Assembly (NCBI GenBank): GCA_963766345.1
Contig: CAVXZL010000012.1
Span: forward strand, 806,001-870,000
From: DASVFB01 sp963766345
GTDB taxonomy: Bacteria; Actinomycetota; Thermoleophilia; Gaiellales; Gaiellaceae
Direction: 5' to 3'
Length of the DNA stretch: 64,000 nucleotides
This document shows, piece by piece, positions 32,873 to 41,160 of this stretch. The notes under the pieces were generated by a model. That model made no database searches, was not told the origin of the DNA, and saw only the letters and a list, made by a program, of their open reading frames with translations. Every line of letters starts with the position of its first letter. The first letter of the stretch is position 1. The position numbers and the translations under genes are program-made.

Positions 32873-34147
32873 ATGCGGCGGCTCGCCCTCATCGTGACGC
32901 TCGCAGTTGTCTCGGCATGCGCGTATGCCTCGTCGGCCGCGGCGGCGCCGAACGTTCAGTACGGGATCCAGGACGACGCGTGGCTTGCCGACGGTCCCGG
33001 AACGTTCGCCCACCGGCTCGACGTCGTGCAGAAGCTCGGCGTGTCGATCGTCCGCTACAGCATCCACTGGGATCAGGTCGCGCCGACGAAGCCCGCGCGT
33101 GCGCTCGCCTCGAACGATCCCGCGTATCGGTGGCAGGCTGCCGATACCGTGCTCAACGGCCTGCACGAGCGAGGCATCGAGCCGCTCGTCACGCTGTACG
33201 GCGCGCCGGCGTGGGCGAACGGCGGCCGCAAGGCGAACGCGCCGCCGAAGAGCTCGCGGACGTTCGCGGACTTCGCCTACGCCGCTGCGAAGCGCTACCC
33301 GTTCGTCCGCAAGTGGACGATCTGGAACGAGCCGAACCAGAACCTCTACCTCGCAGGGACGTCTCCGAGCCTCTACGTGAAGACGTTGCTCAATCCGGCC
33401 TACGCGGCGATCCACCGCGCGAACCGGCGCGCGCTCGTCGCGGGAGGCGTGACGGCGCCGCGCGGGAACCGCGGCGGCTACGGGCCGCTCGCCTGGGTGC
33501 GCGGGCTCGCAGCCGCGCACGCGACGCTCGACGCGTACGCGCATAACCCGTACCCGACGCGGCCGCGCGAGACGCCGCTGCTCGGCGCGTGCGGCTACTG
33601 CGACGTCATCTCGATGGCGAACCTCGGCCGGCTGTCGAGGCAGGTGCAGCACTACCTCGGACGCAAGCCGATCTGGCTCACCGAGTACGGCTACCAGACG
33701 AATCCGCCCGACATGTACGGCGTCGCGCCGAGCCTGCAGGCGACGTACGTCGGCGAGTCGGCGATGCGCGCGTATCAGCTCTCCGGCGTGTCGCTGCTGA
33801 TCCAGTACCTGCTCAAGGACGAGCCGCAGCTCGACCGCTTCCAGACCGGCCTCTTCACGGTGCGCGGCGTCCCCAAGCCCGCGTATGTCGCTTTTCGCTT
33901 TCCGCTCGCGCAGGTCAGGCGGAGCGGCACGCGCACGTCACTGTGGGGGCAGATCCGTCCGGGCAAGGGCTCGCGCACCTACCGGATGGAGGTCTCGAAC
34001 GGCGGCAGGTGGCACTGGGCCGGGCCGAACCGGAAGACGAACGGCGTCGGAGCTTTCGCGGTCACGCTCGACGCGCCGAAGGGATCGCTCGTGCGCGCGT
34101 GGTCCCCGGCCGATCGCTCCTTCGGCTGGCCGGTCCTGATCCGGTAG
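32873..34147 (+). CDS. Secreted clan-A glycoside hydrolase (GH5/GH39-like)
   Basis: A 424-residue protein with a signal peptide (MRRLALIVTLAVVSACAYASSAAAA, cleavage near 25) and a TIM-barrel domain. The acid/base Glu153 is in KWTIWNEPNQNLYL and the nucleophile Glu271 in PIWLTEYGYQT, the two-Glu arrangement of clan GH-A. Early strands include QKLGVSIVRYSIHWDQVAP and LVTLYGAPAWANGG. The last 90 residues form a small beta domain (GSRTYRMEVSNGGRWHW). The glycan target is unknown; lying before the rhamnose genes, it may act on the cell's own surface polysaccharide or on plant-type polymers. Confidence 0.83.
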   Translation: MRRLALIVTLAVVSACAYASSAAAAPNVQYGIQDDAWLADGPGTFAHRLDVVQKLGVSIVRYSIHWDQVAPTKPARALASNDPAYRWQAADTVLNGLHERGIEPLVTLYGAPAWANGGRKANAPPKSSRTFADFAYAAAKRYPFVRKWTIWNEPNQNLYLAGTSPSLYVKTLLNPAYAAIHRANRRALVAGGVTAPRGNRGGYGPLAWVRGLAAAHATLDAYAHNPYPTRPRETPLLGACGYCDVISMANLGRLSRQVQHYLGRKPIWLTEYGYQTNPPDMYGVAPSLQATYVGESAMRAYQLSGVSLLIQYLLKDEPQLDRFQTGLFTVRGVPKPAYVAFRFPLAQVRRSGTRTSLWGQIRPGKGSRTYRMEVSNGGRWHWAGPNRKTNGVGAFAVTLDAPKGSLVRAWSPADRSFGWPVLIR

Positions 34148-34148
34148 C

Positions 34149-34154
34149 TAGGAT
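34149..34154 (+). promoter_or_regulatory. -10-like hexamer for rmlA
   Basis: TAGGAT, starting right after the hydrolase stop, ends 8 nt before GTG 34163. Probable leaderless promoter of rmlA-rmlC-rmlD. Confidence 0.4.
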
Positions 34155-34162
34155 CGCCCGTC

Positions 34163-34906
34163 GTGAAGGGCGTCATCCTCGCCGGCGGGAAAGGGACGCG
34201 GCTGCATCCGCTGACCCGCATCACGAACAAGCACCTCCTGCCGATCTACGACCGCCCGATGGTGACGTACGCGATCGAGGCGCTCGTGAACGCGGGCCTG
34301 ACCGAGCTGATGCTCGTCACGGGTGGGACGCACGCGGGTGAGTTCTTCCGCCTCCTCGGCGAGGGCCGCGCCCACGGGATCGACCGTCTCTTCTACGCGT
34401 ACCAGGAGGAGGAGGGCGGCATCGCGGAGGCGCTCGGGCTCGCCGAGCGGTTCGTCGGCGGCGACCGCGTCTGCGTGCTGCTCGCCGACAACATCTTCGA
34501 GCGCTCGATCAGGAACGTCGTCGAGAACTTCGAGCGGCAGGAGCGCGGCGGCAGGATCGTCCTCGCGCCCGAGAGCGACGTCGAGCACCTGCGCCACCTC
34601 GGCGTGCCGGAGTTCGACGGCAACGGCCGCGTGAGACGCATCGTCGAGAAACCCGACTCGCCGCCGAGCGAGTTCGTCGTGACCGGGATCTACTTCTACG
34701 ACTCCGACGTCTTCGACGTCATCCCGACGCTGAAGCCGTCGGGACGCGGCGAGCTCGAGATCACCGACGTGAACAACCACTACCTCGAAGCCGGCACGAT
34801 GGAGCACGACGTCGTCGCGGGGTTCTGGGGCGACGCCGGCGAGTCGATCGACGTCTACTACGAAGTCAACGACTTCGTCCGCGCGAACGGGGCGAACAAG
34901 GCGTGA
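34163..34906 (+). CDS. rmlA: Glucose-1-phosphate thymidylyltransferase
   Basis: RmlA makes dTDP-glucose, the first step to dTDP-L-rhamnose. The nucleotidyltransferase signature GVILAGGKGTRLHPLTRITN is at the N-terminus with the PP-binding R-x-(P) and the Lys of NKHLLPIYDRPM. VLLADNIF (about 110, D-N metal site), RIVEKPDSPPSEFVVTGIYF (about 160) and ELEITDVNNHYLEAG follow. At 247 residues it belongs to the shorter class lacking the C-terminal allosteric extension of the 290-residue enterobacterial RmlA. Stop and next gene start are linked by an 11-bp tandem duplication. Confidence 0.92.
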   Translation: MKGVILAGGKGTRLHPLTRITNKHLLPIYDRPMVTYAIEALVNAGLTELMLVTGGTHAGEFFRLLGEGRAHGIDRLFYAYQEEEGGIAEALGLAERFVGGDRVCVLLADNIFERSIRNVVENFERQERGGRIVLAPESDVEHLRHLGVPEFDGNGRVRRIVEKPDSPPSEFVVTGIYFYDSDVFDVIPTLKPSGRGELEITDVNNHYLEAGTMEHDVVAGFWGDAGESIDVYYEVNDFVRANGANKA

Positions 34907-34915
34907 ACAAGGCGT
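34894..34915 (+). repeat. 11-bp tandem duplication at the rmlA/rmlC junction
   Basis: GAACAAGGCGT occurs twice in a row. The first copy encodes the rmlA C-terminus and the first bases of its stop; the second ends within the GTG start of rmlC. A recent slip duplication would have turned a 4-bp gene overlap (GTGA) into a 7-bp gap. Confidence 0.7.
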
Positions 34916-35378
34916 GACCATCGTCCGTCGCATCGAGCTGAAGCGCTTCGCCGACGATCGCGGCTGGTTCATGGAGCTGATGCGCGCGTCCGGGTTGCCG
35001 AAGCCGGTGCGCCAGTCGAACGTCGTCCGTTCGCGCAAGGGCGTCATCCGCGGCCTCCACTACCACGAGCGCGGGCAGGACGATCTCTTCGTCTGCCTGG
35101 AGGGGACGGTCCGCGTCGTCGCGTTCGATCGTGAGACGGGCGAGACGTTCACCGAGGACATCGGCGAGGACAATCCCGTCGCCATCTACGTCCCCGGCAC
35201 GCTTGCGCACGGCTACGAGGCGCTGACCGATTGCCTCTTCCTCTATCACGTGACGGAGGAGTACGACGCCGACTCGCCCGACGAGCACGGCCTCTGCTGG
35301 AACGACGAGCGCGTGAAGCACCTGTGGAGCACGAGCGAGCCGATCCTGTCGGAGCGCGACCGGGCCGCATGCTCATAA
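34914..35378 (+). CDS. rmlC: dTDP-4-dehydrorhamnose 3,5-epimerase-like cupin
   Basis: RmlC epimerises C3 and C5 of the dTDP-4-keto sugar. The 154-residue cupin has the opening RIELKRFADDRGWFMELM (family F-x-D-x-R-G-x-F), KGVIRGLHYHERGQDDLFVC with the catalytic His of GLHY, LEGTVRVVAFD and IYVPGTLAHGYEALTDCLFL with the second conserved His and the Tyr acid region (YHVTEEYD), then HGLCWND (family GIRWND). It is about 30 residues shorter than typical RmlC, losing the last C-terminal segment. Start GTG 34914; it overlaps rmlD by 10 bp. Confidence 0.88.
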   Translation: MTIVRRIELKRFADDRGWFMELMRASGLPKPVRQSNVVRSRKGVIRGLHYHERGQDDLFVCLEGTVRVVAFDRETGETFTEDIGEDNPVAIYVPGTLAHGYEALTDCLFLYHVTEEYDADSPDEHGLCWNDERVKHLWSTSEPILSERDRAACS

Positions 35379-36146
35379 CAGGGGCCTCGGGCCAGCTCGG
35401 GACGGCGCTCGCGGAGGCCTTCCCGTGGGCTCGCACGCTGACGCGGGACGACTGGGACGTGACGCAGCCGGCGCCGGACGTCGAGCAGCCGGACCTCGTG
35501 CTGCACGCGGCCGCATGGACCGACGTCGACGGCGCCGAGGACGACCCGCAGGGCGCCGCCGCAGTGAATGTCGGCGGCACGGCGCACGTCGCCGCGCTCG
35601 GCGCGCCGCTCGTCCTCTTCTCGACCGACTACGTCTTCGACGGCGCGAAGCGCGAGCCGTACGTCGAGTCGGACGCGCCGAGCCCGCTCTCCGCGTACGG
35701 ACGCACGAAGCTCCACGGCGAGGCCGCGGCGGGCGAGCAGGCGTGGATCGTGCGGACGTCCGGCTCTCTTCGGCTGGACGTCGCACAACTTCGTCCGCAC
35801 GATGCTCCGCCTGGGCGCGGAACGGGACGAGGTCTCGGTGGTCGCGGATCAGCGACTCGCGCCGACCTACGTCGGCCATCTCGCGGCCGAGCTGCCTCAG
35901 GTGCTCGAGCTGCCGTTCGGCGTGTACCACGTCGCCGGGTCCGGCGACTGCACATGGGCGGAGCTCGCAATGGCGATCTTCGAAGAGGCGGCCCTGTCGT
36001 GCCGCGTGCGCGAGATCACGACGTCCGAGTGGGGAGCCCGCGCGCAGCGGCCGGCGTACTCGGTCCTGCGCAGCGAGAAGCCCGGAACGCCGCGCCTGCC
36101 GCACTGGCGCGTCGGTCTGCGCGCCTGCCTCGACCGGCTCGGCTAG
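35369..36146 (+). CDS. rmlD: dTDP-4-dehydrorhamnose reductase, frameshifted
   Basis: RmlD is the final NADPH-dependent reductase of dTDP-L-rhamnose synthesis. The first part has MLITGASGQLGTALAEAF, DLVLHAAAWTDVDGAE, FSTDYVFDGAKREPYVESDA (Ser/Thr-Asp-Tyr-Val-Phe-Asp-Gly, a diagnostic RmlD block) and AYGRTKLHGE (Tyr-x-x-x-Lys). The frame breaks at about 35760; with one base fewer, WIVRTS joins ALFGWTSHNFVRTMLRLG and then QRLAPTYVGHLAAEL and GVYHVAGSGDCTWAELA, giving about 258 residues, slightly short. The surrounding rml genes are intact, so a sequencing error is likely. Confidence 0.82.
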
Positions 36147-36158
36147 GAGGCCCTGACC

Positions 36159-36264
36159 GCCCGGCGGCGTGAGAAATCGCGAGAGCGCGGGCCGGCTGTG
36201 GCCGTCCGGCGTGCGCATCATGGCGATCTCGGCGCGCATGTCGCGCAGTCCGGTTACGCGCTCT
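36159..36264 (-). pseudogene. Remnant of a VOC/glyoxalase-family protein
   Basis: In one - strand frame the translation contains MRAEIAMMRTPDGHSRPALS followed by RFLTPPGG. The I-A-M-x-R-T-P-D-G-H-S-R-x-x-L-x-x-F-x-T-P block is the middle strand region of VOC (vicinal oxygen chelate) enzymes of about 150 residues. Only about 35 residues of it remain; upstream and downstream sequence does not continue the family. It is therefore a gene fossil in the spacer between rmlD and rmlB. Confidence 0.5.
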
Positions 36265-36359
36265 GCCCACTCTCTCCTTCGACCGTGGCTCGCCCTTCTA
36301 GCTCGAGGCCGAGCTCGCTCTCACGCTGACGTGGTCGGGCTGCTCGCGGGTGACAGAGG

Positions 36360-36365
36360 TACGCT
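36360..36365 (+). promoter_or_regulatory. -10-like hexamer for a 70-residue membrane protein
   Basis: TACGCT ends 6 nt before GTG 36372. Confidence 0.35.
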
Positions 36366-36371
36366 GCCCGC

Positions 36372-36584
36372 GTGATCCCGTGGCTCATCATGGCCTTCGT
36401 CGCCGTAGCCTTTGTCGTCGTCGGCGTGGCAGCACGCCGGAGAACAGTCGCCGGCGAGCATCCCGCGAACGAAGACGCGCAGGAAAGGGCGCGAACGGAG
36501 CAGGAGTTCGCCGAGGCGGAGGCATACGAGGCGAAATGGCGTGAGGAGGACAAGGAGAGGTACCACCAAGAGCGCTTGCCCTAG
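36372..36584 (+). CDS. Small single-span membrane protein
   Basis: A 70-residue protein with one N-terminal TM helix (IPWLIMAFVAVAFVVVGVAA), a basic stop-transfer ARRR, and a highly charged cytoplasmic helix of Glu, Ala, Arg and Lys (EQEFAEAEAYEAKWREEDKE) likely to be coiled coil. GTG start with a promoter hexamer in the usual place. The family is not recognised. Codon use in the charged part has slightly lower GC than neighbours. Confidence 0.5.
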   Translation: MIPWLIMAFVAVAFVVVGVAARRRTVAGEHPANEDAQERARTEQEFAEAEAYEAKWREEDKERYHQERLP

Positions 36585-36612
36585 TCGGGGTCGCGGGCGC
36601 CTGATGCTGAGG

Positions 36613-36919
36613 TCAGGGCGGTGCGCTGGCCCAGATCACGCTCCTCTGTCCCGCTTGTCTTCGCGTCTCGGCTCCCACCGCCCGAGCCGAACGCCACCGC
36701 TCGACCCCACAACCCATGAACCCCTGTGCTTGCTCGGGGTGAGCACGGGCCCAACGGACGAGCAACGCGACGATCGCTAGATATCCAACGAGAAAGCATG
36801 CGACGGCGGTAAGGCCCCCAGACCCAGCTCCCAGCCAAAGCCTTCGCAACGAGTACCAGCGTCGCCCCGCCTACAAGCACGGGAGCGCCGACGGAAAGGA
36901 CGATCGAGAGGCGAGTCAA
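36613..36919 (-). CDS. Small two-span membrane protein, frameshifted
   Basis: Two overlapping - strand frames make one plausible protein if one base of the CCC at 36830-36832 is dropped: LSIVLSVGAPVLVGGATLVL (TM1), a Gly-rich turn, then GGLTAVACFLVGYLAIVALL (TM2) and a basic, Arg-rich tail (about 101 residues in all). Each frame alone loses hydrophobicity exactly at the junction. Start TTG 36919. The function is unknown. Base composition is less GC-rich than the flanking genes. Low certainty, as no family supports it. Confidence 0.4.
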
Positions 36920-36985
36920 CCAGCTATGGGTACCGGCTCAGGTGTATCGGTGAACGCCGGCTTGCGCGAGCATGCTTACGCCCGA

Positions 36986-37978
36986 TCAGCGCCAGGAAGA
37001 GGCTTCCGCGACGGGTGCACGCTCCTTCAGCGGCTCCCACCACGCGCGGTTCGCTTCGTACCAGCGAACGGTGTCGGCGAGACCCTCCCCGAACGGAATC
37101 TCGTCGCGCCAGCCGAGCTCCTCGCGGAGCTTCGTCGCATCGAGTAGATAGCGCCGGTCGTGGCCGGGGCGGTCGGGCACGATCGTCTTCAGGGTCTCGG
37201 GCTTGCCGGTGAGGCCGAGCACGGCGTCCGCGATCTCCTCGACCGACTTCTCGACTCCCGAGCCGACGTTGTACGTCTCGCCTTCCCGTCCTCGCTCGAG
37301 CACGAGCTCGATCGCGCGGCAGTGATCCCGCACGTGCAGCCACTCGCGCTTGTTCTGCGTCGACGCATAGAGCGGCAGCTCGCGGTCGTCGAGCGCGTTC
37401 GTGACGAACAGCGGGATCACCTTCTCGGGGAACTGGTACGCCCCGTAGTTGTTCGAGCAGTTGCTGATCGTCGTCGGCAGGTGGAACGTCTCGTAGTACG
37501 CGCGCACGAAGTGATCGGCGCCGGCCTTCGAAGCGTTGTACGGCGTGCGCGGCCGGTACGGCGAGTCCTCGCGGAACATCTCGTCAGAGTCGAGCGGCAG
37601 GTCGCCGTAGACCTCGCACGTCGAGACGTGGTGGAAGCGCTCGACGCCGTGGCGCCGCGACGCTTCGAGCAGCAGCTGCGTGCCGACGACGTTCGTGCGC
37701 GCGAAGAGGCCGGGATCGATGACGGCAAGGCTGTTGTGAGACTCCGCGGCGAAGTTCACGATGACTTGGATCTCGTGGTCGGCGAGCGTGCGCTCCGCGA
37801 GGTCGAGGTCGGCGATGTCGCCCTCGACGAACGGCACGTCGTCGGGCACGTTCCCGCGAACACCCGCGTACGTGAGCAGGTCGTACGCGACGACGTGGTC
37901 GTCCGGGTGACTCGCGCGGCGGTGGCGCACGAAGTTGGAGCCGATGAACCCGGCCGCGCCGGTGACGAGCAAACGCAT
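36986..37978 (-). CDS. rmlB: dTDP-glucose 4,6-dehydratase (RmlB-type) with an altered active-site motif
   Basis: A 330-residue extended SDR. RLLVTGAAGFIGSNFVRHRR is the NAD-binding start; NFAAESHNS, SNCSNNYGAYQFPEKVIPLF and REWLHVRDHCRAIELVLERG are RmlB-specific; the Tyr147-x-x-x-Lys151 pair is in TPYNASKAGADHF. The T-D-E catalytic triplet of RmlB reads Thr120-Cys121-Glu122 (VSTCEVYGDL), so the Asp that protonates the leaving C6 hydroxyl is replaced, and the usual SHVDRS is SHNSLA. It may use another substrate or another acid. It lies 840 bp from rmlD, on the opposite strand, with its own promoter hexamer. Confidence 0.85.
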   Translation of the reverse strand: MRLLVTGAAGFIGSNFVRHRRASHPDDHVVAYDLLTYAGVRGNVPDDVPFVEGDIADLDLAERTLADHEIQVIVNFAAESHNSLAVIDPGLFARTNVVGTQLLLEASRRHGVERFHHVSTCEVYGDLPLDSDEMFREDSPYRPRTPYNASKAGADHFVRAYYETFHLPTTISNCSNNYGAYQFPEKVIPLFVTNALDDRELPLYASTQNKREWLHVRDHCRAIELVLERGREGETYNVGSGVEKSVEEIADAVLGLTGKPETLKTIVPDRPGHDRRYLLDATKLREELGWRDEIPFGEGLADTVRWYEANRAWWEPLKERAPVAEASSWR

Positions 37979-37985
37979 GAGCCCG

Positions 37986-37991
37986 AGTCTA
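37986..37991 (-). promoter_or_regulatory. -10-like hexamer for rmlB
   Basis: On the - strand TAGACT ends 7 nt before the ATG at 37978. It overlaps the end of the upstream kinase gene. Confidence 0.4.
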
Positions 37992-39464
37992 GTGAGGCTT
38001 CTTCGTCTTGCCCTTGGTCTGCTCGTCGACGCAGTGCTTGGCCTCGTCGAGTGCCTTTCGCACTTCCTCGCGGTCCGGCTCGAGCGTCTGCGCACGCTCG
38101 AGGTACGTCTGCCCTTCCGAGCAGCGGCCGAGCTGCAAGAGCGTGTAGCCGAGGTTGTAGTTGGCGTAGCCCTCGGCGGGATCCGCGGGGCCGACTCCCG
38201 CCAGCGCCGGGACGGCCTGCTCCAGCTTCGGCAGCGCCTCGGAATAGCGTCCCTGCTGCATCAGCGCCCACGCCTGGTCGTTGAGCGTGTGCGGCCCGGC
38301 GGCGACCGGTTGCGGCGCCGGCGCGGTCGTCGTCGGAGGCGGCGCCGCGGTCGTGGTTGCAGTTGTCGTCGTCTGCTGTGCGGTGGTCGTCTGCTGTGCG
38401 GTTGTCGCCCGCTTCGCGGTTGTCGTGTGCTTCACGGTCTTCTTCGGCGGCGCCGTCGCGGGCTCAGGGGAGGACGACGTGCGCGCGAGCAGCACTCCGG
38501 CGAGGACAAGAGCGAGCAACGCGGCGCCGAGGAGCACGGCCACCAGCGGCTTCCGCGACGAGGAGCGGCGGGGAACCGTGCGCGGCAGCGCAACCGTCGC
38601 CGCAGTCGGCGCCGCCGCCTGGCTCTCCGTCGGCACGGCCGCGAGCGCCGTGCGCAACGCCGATACGAAGCTCGCTCCGGTCGCATAGCGGTCGTTCGGC
38701 TGCTTCGCGAGCGCGCGCCGGAACACCGCGTCCACGTCGGGCGGCAGGTTGGCGCGCGCCGAGGCGGAGGGTACGGGCTCGCTCACGTGCGCCTGAGCCT
38801 CCGCCGTCGGCGACTCGCGCGCGAACGGCCGCGCGCCCGTGAGCAGCTCGTACGCGACGACGGCGAGCGCGTATCTGTCGCTCGCAGCCGACGTCGGCTC
38901 GCCGAGCGCCTGCTCGGGCGCGAGGTACCCGGCCGTCCCGAGGATCGTCCCGCTTGCCGTGAGCGAAGGCATCCAGGCGGCGCTCGCGATTCCGAAGTCG
39001 GCGACGTGCACGTTGTCGGCGGCGTCGAGGAGGAGGTTGCCGGGCTTCACGTCACGGTGAACGACGCCCTTCGAGTGCGCATAGTCGAGCGCGCGCGCAG
39101 CCTGCTCGAGCCACCGCAACGCATCGGACGGCTTCTGCCGCCCGGAGCGCAATCGCTCCTCGAGCGAGACGCCGTCGATGTACTCCATGACGATGTAGGG
39201 CCTCTCGCCCGCGTCGCCGACGTCGAAGATCGTGACGATGTTCGGATCGCTGGACACGCGCGCCGCCGCGCGGGCCTCGCGCGCGAACCGCCGCCGTGCC
39301 GAATCGTCCGCGACGTACGGCTCGGCGAGCAGCTTCACGGCGACGACCCGGTCGAGCGTCGTGTCCATCGCGCGGTACACGTTGCCCATCGCGCCCTGCG
39401 CGATCGGCTCGACGTCCTGATAACGGTCCGGGAGGGTCTGCGTCGTCGGCATCCCGCAGGCCAT
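37989..39464 (-). CDS. Membrane Ser/Thr protein kinase with extracytoplasmic TPR repeats
   Basis: A 491-residue Hanks-type kinase. The cytoplasmic kinase domain (about 15-275) has the glycine loop IAQGAMGNVYRA, Lys44 in VAVKLL, HRDVKPGNLLL with Asp138, DFG 156-158 and the APE motif in YLAPEQAL. A Ser/Arg-rich juxtamembrane region precedes one TM helix (PLVAVLLGAALLALVLAGVL), then a long Thr-rich linker and two or three TPR-like units (LNDQAWALMQQGRYSEALPK; GYANYNLGYTLLQLGRCSEG). PASTA domains, usual in PknB, are absent, so it does not sense muropeptides in the PknB way. I chose ATG 39464, preceded by GGGGAG; ATG 39452 is also possible. Confidence 0.88.
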   Translation of the reverse strand: MACGMPTTQTLPDRYQDVEPIAQGAMGNVYRAMDTTLDRVVAVKLLAEPYVADDSARRRFAREARAAARVSSDPNIVTIFDVGDAGERPYIVMEYIDGVSLEERLRSGRQKPSDALRWLEQAARALDYAHSKGVVHRDVKPGNLLLDAADNVHVADFGIASAAWMPSLTASGTILGTAGYLAPEQALGEPTSAASDRYALAVVAYELLTGARPFARESPTAEAQAHVSEPVPSASARANLPPDVDAVFRRALAKQPNDRYATGASFVSALRTALAAVPTESQAAAPTAATVALPRTVPRRSSSRKPLVAVLLGAALLALVLAGVLLARTSSSPEPATAPPKKTVKHTTTAKRATTAQQTTTAQQTTTTATTTAAPPPTTTAPAPQPVAAGPHTLNDQAWALMQQGRYSEALPKLEQAVPALAGVGPADPAEGYANYNLGYTLLQLGRCSEGQTYLERAQTLEPDREEVRKALDEAKHCVDEQTKGKTKKPH

Positions 39465-39546
39465 ACCCGCTCCCCGGGTACCGAAATCACGGCAGGTCAA
39501 GGTTCCGTAAGGAAGGAGAGAGCTCCGCTAGCCTGAATCGGCGCCC

Positions 39547-41160
39547 GTGTCGATTCTCCGCCGAGCGACCCTGCTGGCCCTGCTGGTCTCGGGCCTGACC
39601 GTTGGCCCAGCGTCCGGGGGTTTCACGCCGCCCGCGCTCAAGGGGACGCCGCAGTTCGTGATCACCGGCCACGGCTGGGGCCACGGCGTCGGCATGAGCC
39701 AGTGGGGCGCGTACGGCTACGCACAGAAGGGCGTCACCTACGACAAGATCGTCACGCACTACTTCCCCGGGACGAAGCTCGACACGACGACGGTGAAGAG
39801 CATCCGCGTGGTGCTCGCGCAGACGCCGAGCATCACGATCTCCTCGACGGCGCCGTGGAAGATCAAGGACGGCTCGGCTGCGGCGATCACGATGCCGGCG
39901 GGAAAGCTGACGCTCAACCCCGAGCTCGCGTTCAAGGTCCCGGGGACGAGCGAGCTGCAGACCTTCCAGGGGCCGCTCGTGTTCACGTCGCAGTCGCCGC
40001 TCGTCTTCAAGAACGCGTATCGCGGCACGTTCACCGTCACGTCCGACGGCAAGCAGCTCACGCTCGTGAACACCGTGCCGCTCGAGCAGTACCTGTACGC
40101 CGTCGTCCCGTCCGAGATGCCGAAGACGTGGCCCGCGGAAGCGCTGAAGTCGCAGGCGGTCGCCGCGCGATCCTACGCGCTCGCGCAGCGCAAGACGTCG
40201 GGGCCGTTCGACGTGTACCCCGACACGCGGAGCCAGGTCTACGGCGGCGTGAGCGCCGAGGCTCCGACCGCCACCTCGGCCGTCGATGCGACCGCAGGCG
40301 AGGTGCTCACCTACGGCGGGAAGATCGCGACGACATACTTCTACTCGTCGTCGGGCGGGCGCACCGCCGCGAGCTCCGACGTCTGGAAGGGCGCGCCGAT
40401 CCCGTACCTCGTCTCCGTCGCCGACCCGTACGACACGGCGTCGCCGTACCACAACTGGGGTCCGCTGCCCTACACGGCGGACAAGCTCGCGAGCGCGCTC
40501 AAGGTCTCGGGGAAGCTGCTCGACGTCCAGACGACGGTCGACGGCTCGCAGCGCGTCGGGACGCTCCGCGCGATCGGCTCCGGCGGGGAGAAGGACTACC
40601 CCGGCACGGACATCCGCACCATGCTCGGCCTGCGCTCGACGTTCTTCACCGTCGGCGTGCTCTCGCTCGATCCGCTGCCGGCGAAGACGCTCGCGTACGG
40701 CACGCTGTTCACGCTCACGGGGATCGGGCGCGGCCTCGGCGCCCTCGAGCTCGAGCAGCGGGTCGTCGGGACGGCCGCATGGGTGCCGAATCGCGCGGTC
40801 GTGCCCGCCGCCGACGGCTCCTACTCGGTCAGCGTCAAGGCGGCCGCCCCGGCCGAGTACCGCGTGACCACGGGGAACGCGGGCACGCCTTCGACGAAGG
40901 TCGTCGTCGCGCCGCTGCTCACGCTCAAGGCGAGCGCGGACCTCACGAAGGTCAAGGGCGTCGTGCGGCCGGTGATCCCCGGCACCGCCGTGCAGATTCA
41001 GCAGCTCGGGCGGCGGTGGACGACGGTCGCGAAGGTGCTGCCTTCGCGCACGGGGCGGTTCGGCTTCGCGCCGTCGGCGCCGGGCGGCGTCTACCGCGCG
41101 CGGGTCGTGCCAGGGAACGGCTGGTCTTCGGCGCTGTCGCCGAAGGTCGCGCTGCAGTGA
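39547..41160 (+). CDS. Secreted SpoIID/LytB-domain protein
   Basis: SpoIID-type proteins are peptidoglycan lytic transglycosylases or amidase enhancers. The 537-residue protein has a signal peptide (MSILRRATLLALLVSGLTVG), the hallmark HGWGHGVGMSQWGAYGYA (42-59), and the core LEQYLYAVVPSEMPKTWPAE (about 178-197) with the catalytic-type Glu, ALKSQAVAARSYAL and FYSSSGGRTAASSDVW. The C-terminal 190 residues are Ig-like beta repeats. No sporulation gene is near. GTG start with TAGCCT 12 nt upstream (39529-39534); the stop overlaps the subtilisin gene (GTGA), so both are exported from one message. Confidence 0.87.
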   Translation: MSILRRATLLALLVSGLTVGPASGGFTPPALKGTPQFVITGHGWGHGVGMSQWGAYGYAQKGVTYDKIVTHYFPGTKLDTTTVKSIRVVLAQTPSITISSTAPWKIKDGSAAAITMPAGKLTLNPELAFKVPGTSELQTFQGPLVFTSQSPLVFKNAYRGTFTVTSDGKQLTLVNTVPLEQYLYAVVPSEMPKTWPAEALKSQAVAARSYALAQRKTSGPFDVYPDTRSQVYGGVSAEAPTATSAVDATAGEVLTYGGKIATTYFYSSSGGRTAASSDVWKGAPIPYLVSVADPYDTASPYHNWGPLPYTADKLASALKVSGKLLDVQTTVDGSQRVGTLRAIGSGGEKDYPGTDIRTMLGLRSTFFTVGVLSLDPLPAKTLAYGTLFTLTGIGRGLGALELEQRVVGTAAWVPNRAVVPAADGSYSVSVKAAAPAEYRVTTGNAGTPSTKVVVAPLLTLKASADLTKVKGVVRPVIPGTAVQIQQLGRRWTTVAKVLPSRTGRFGFAPSAPGGVYRARVVPGNGWSSALSPKVALQ

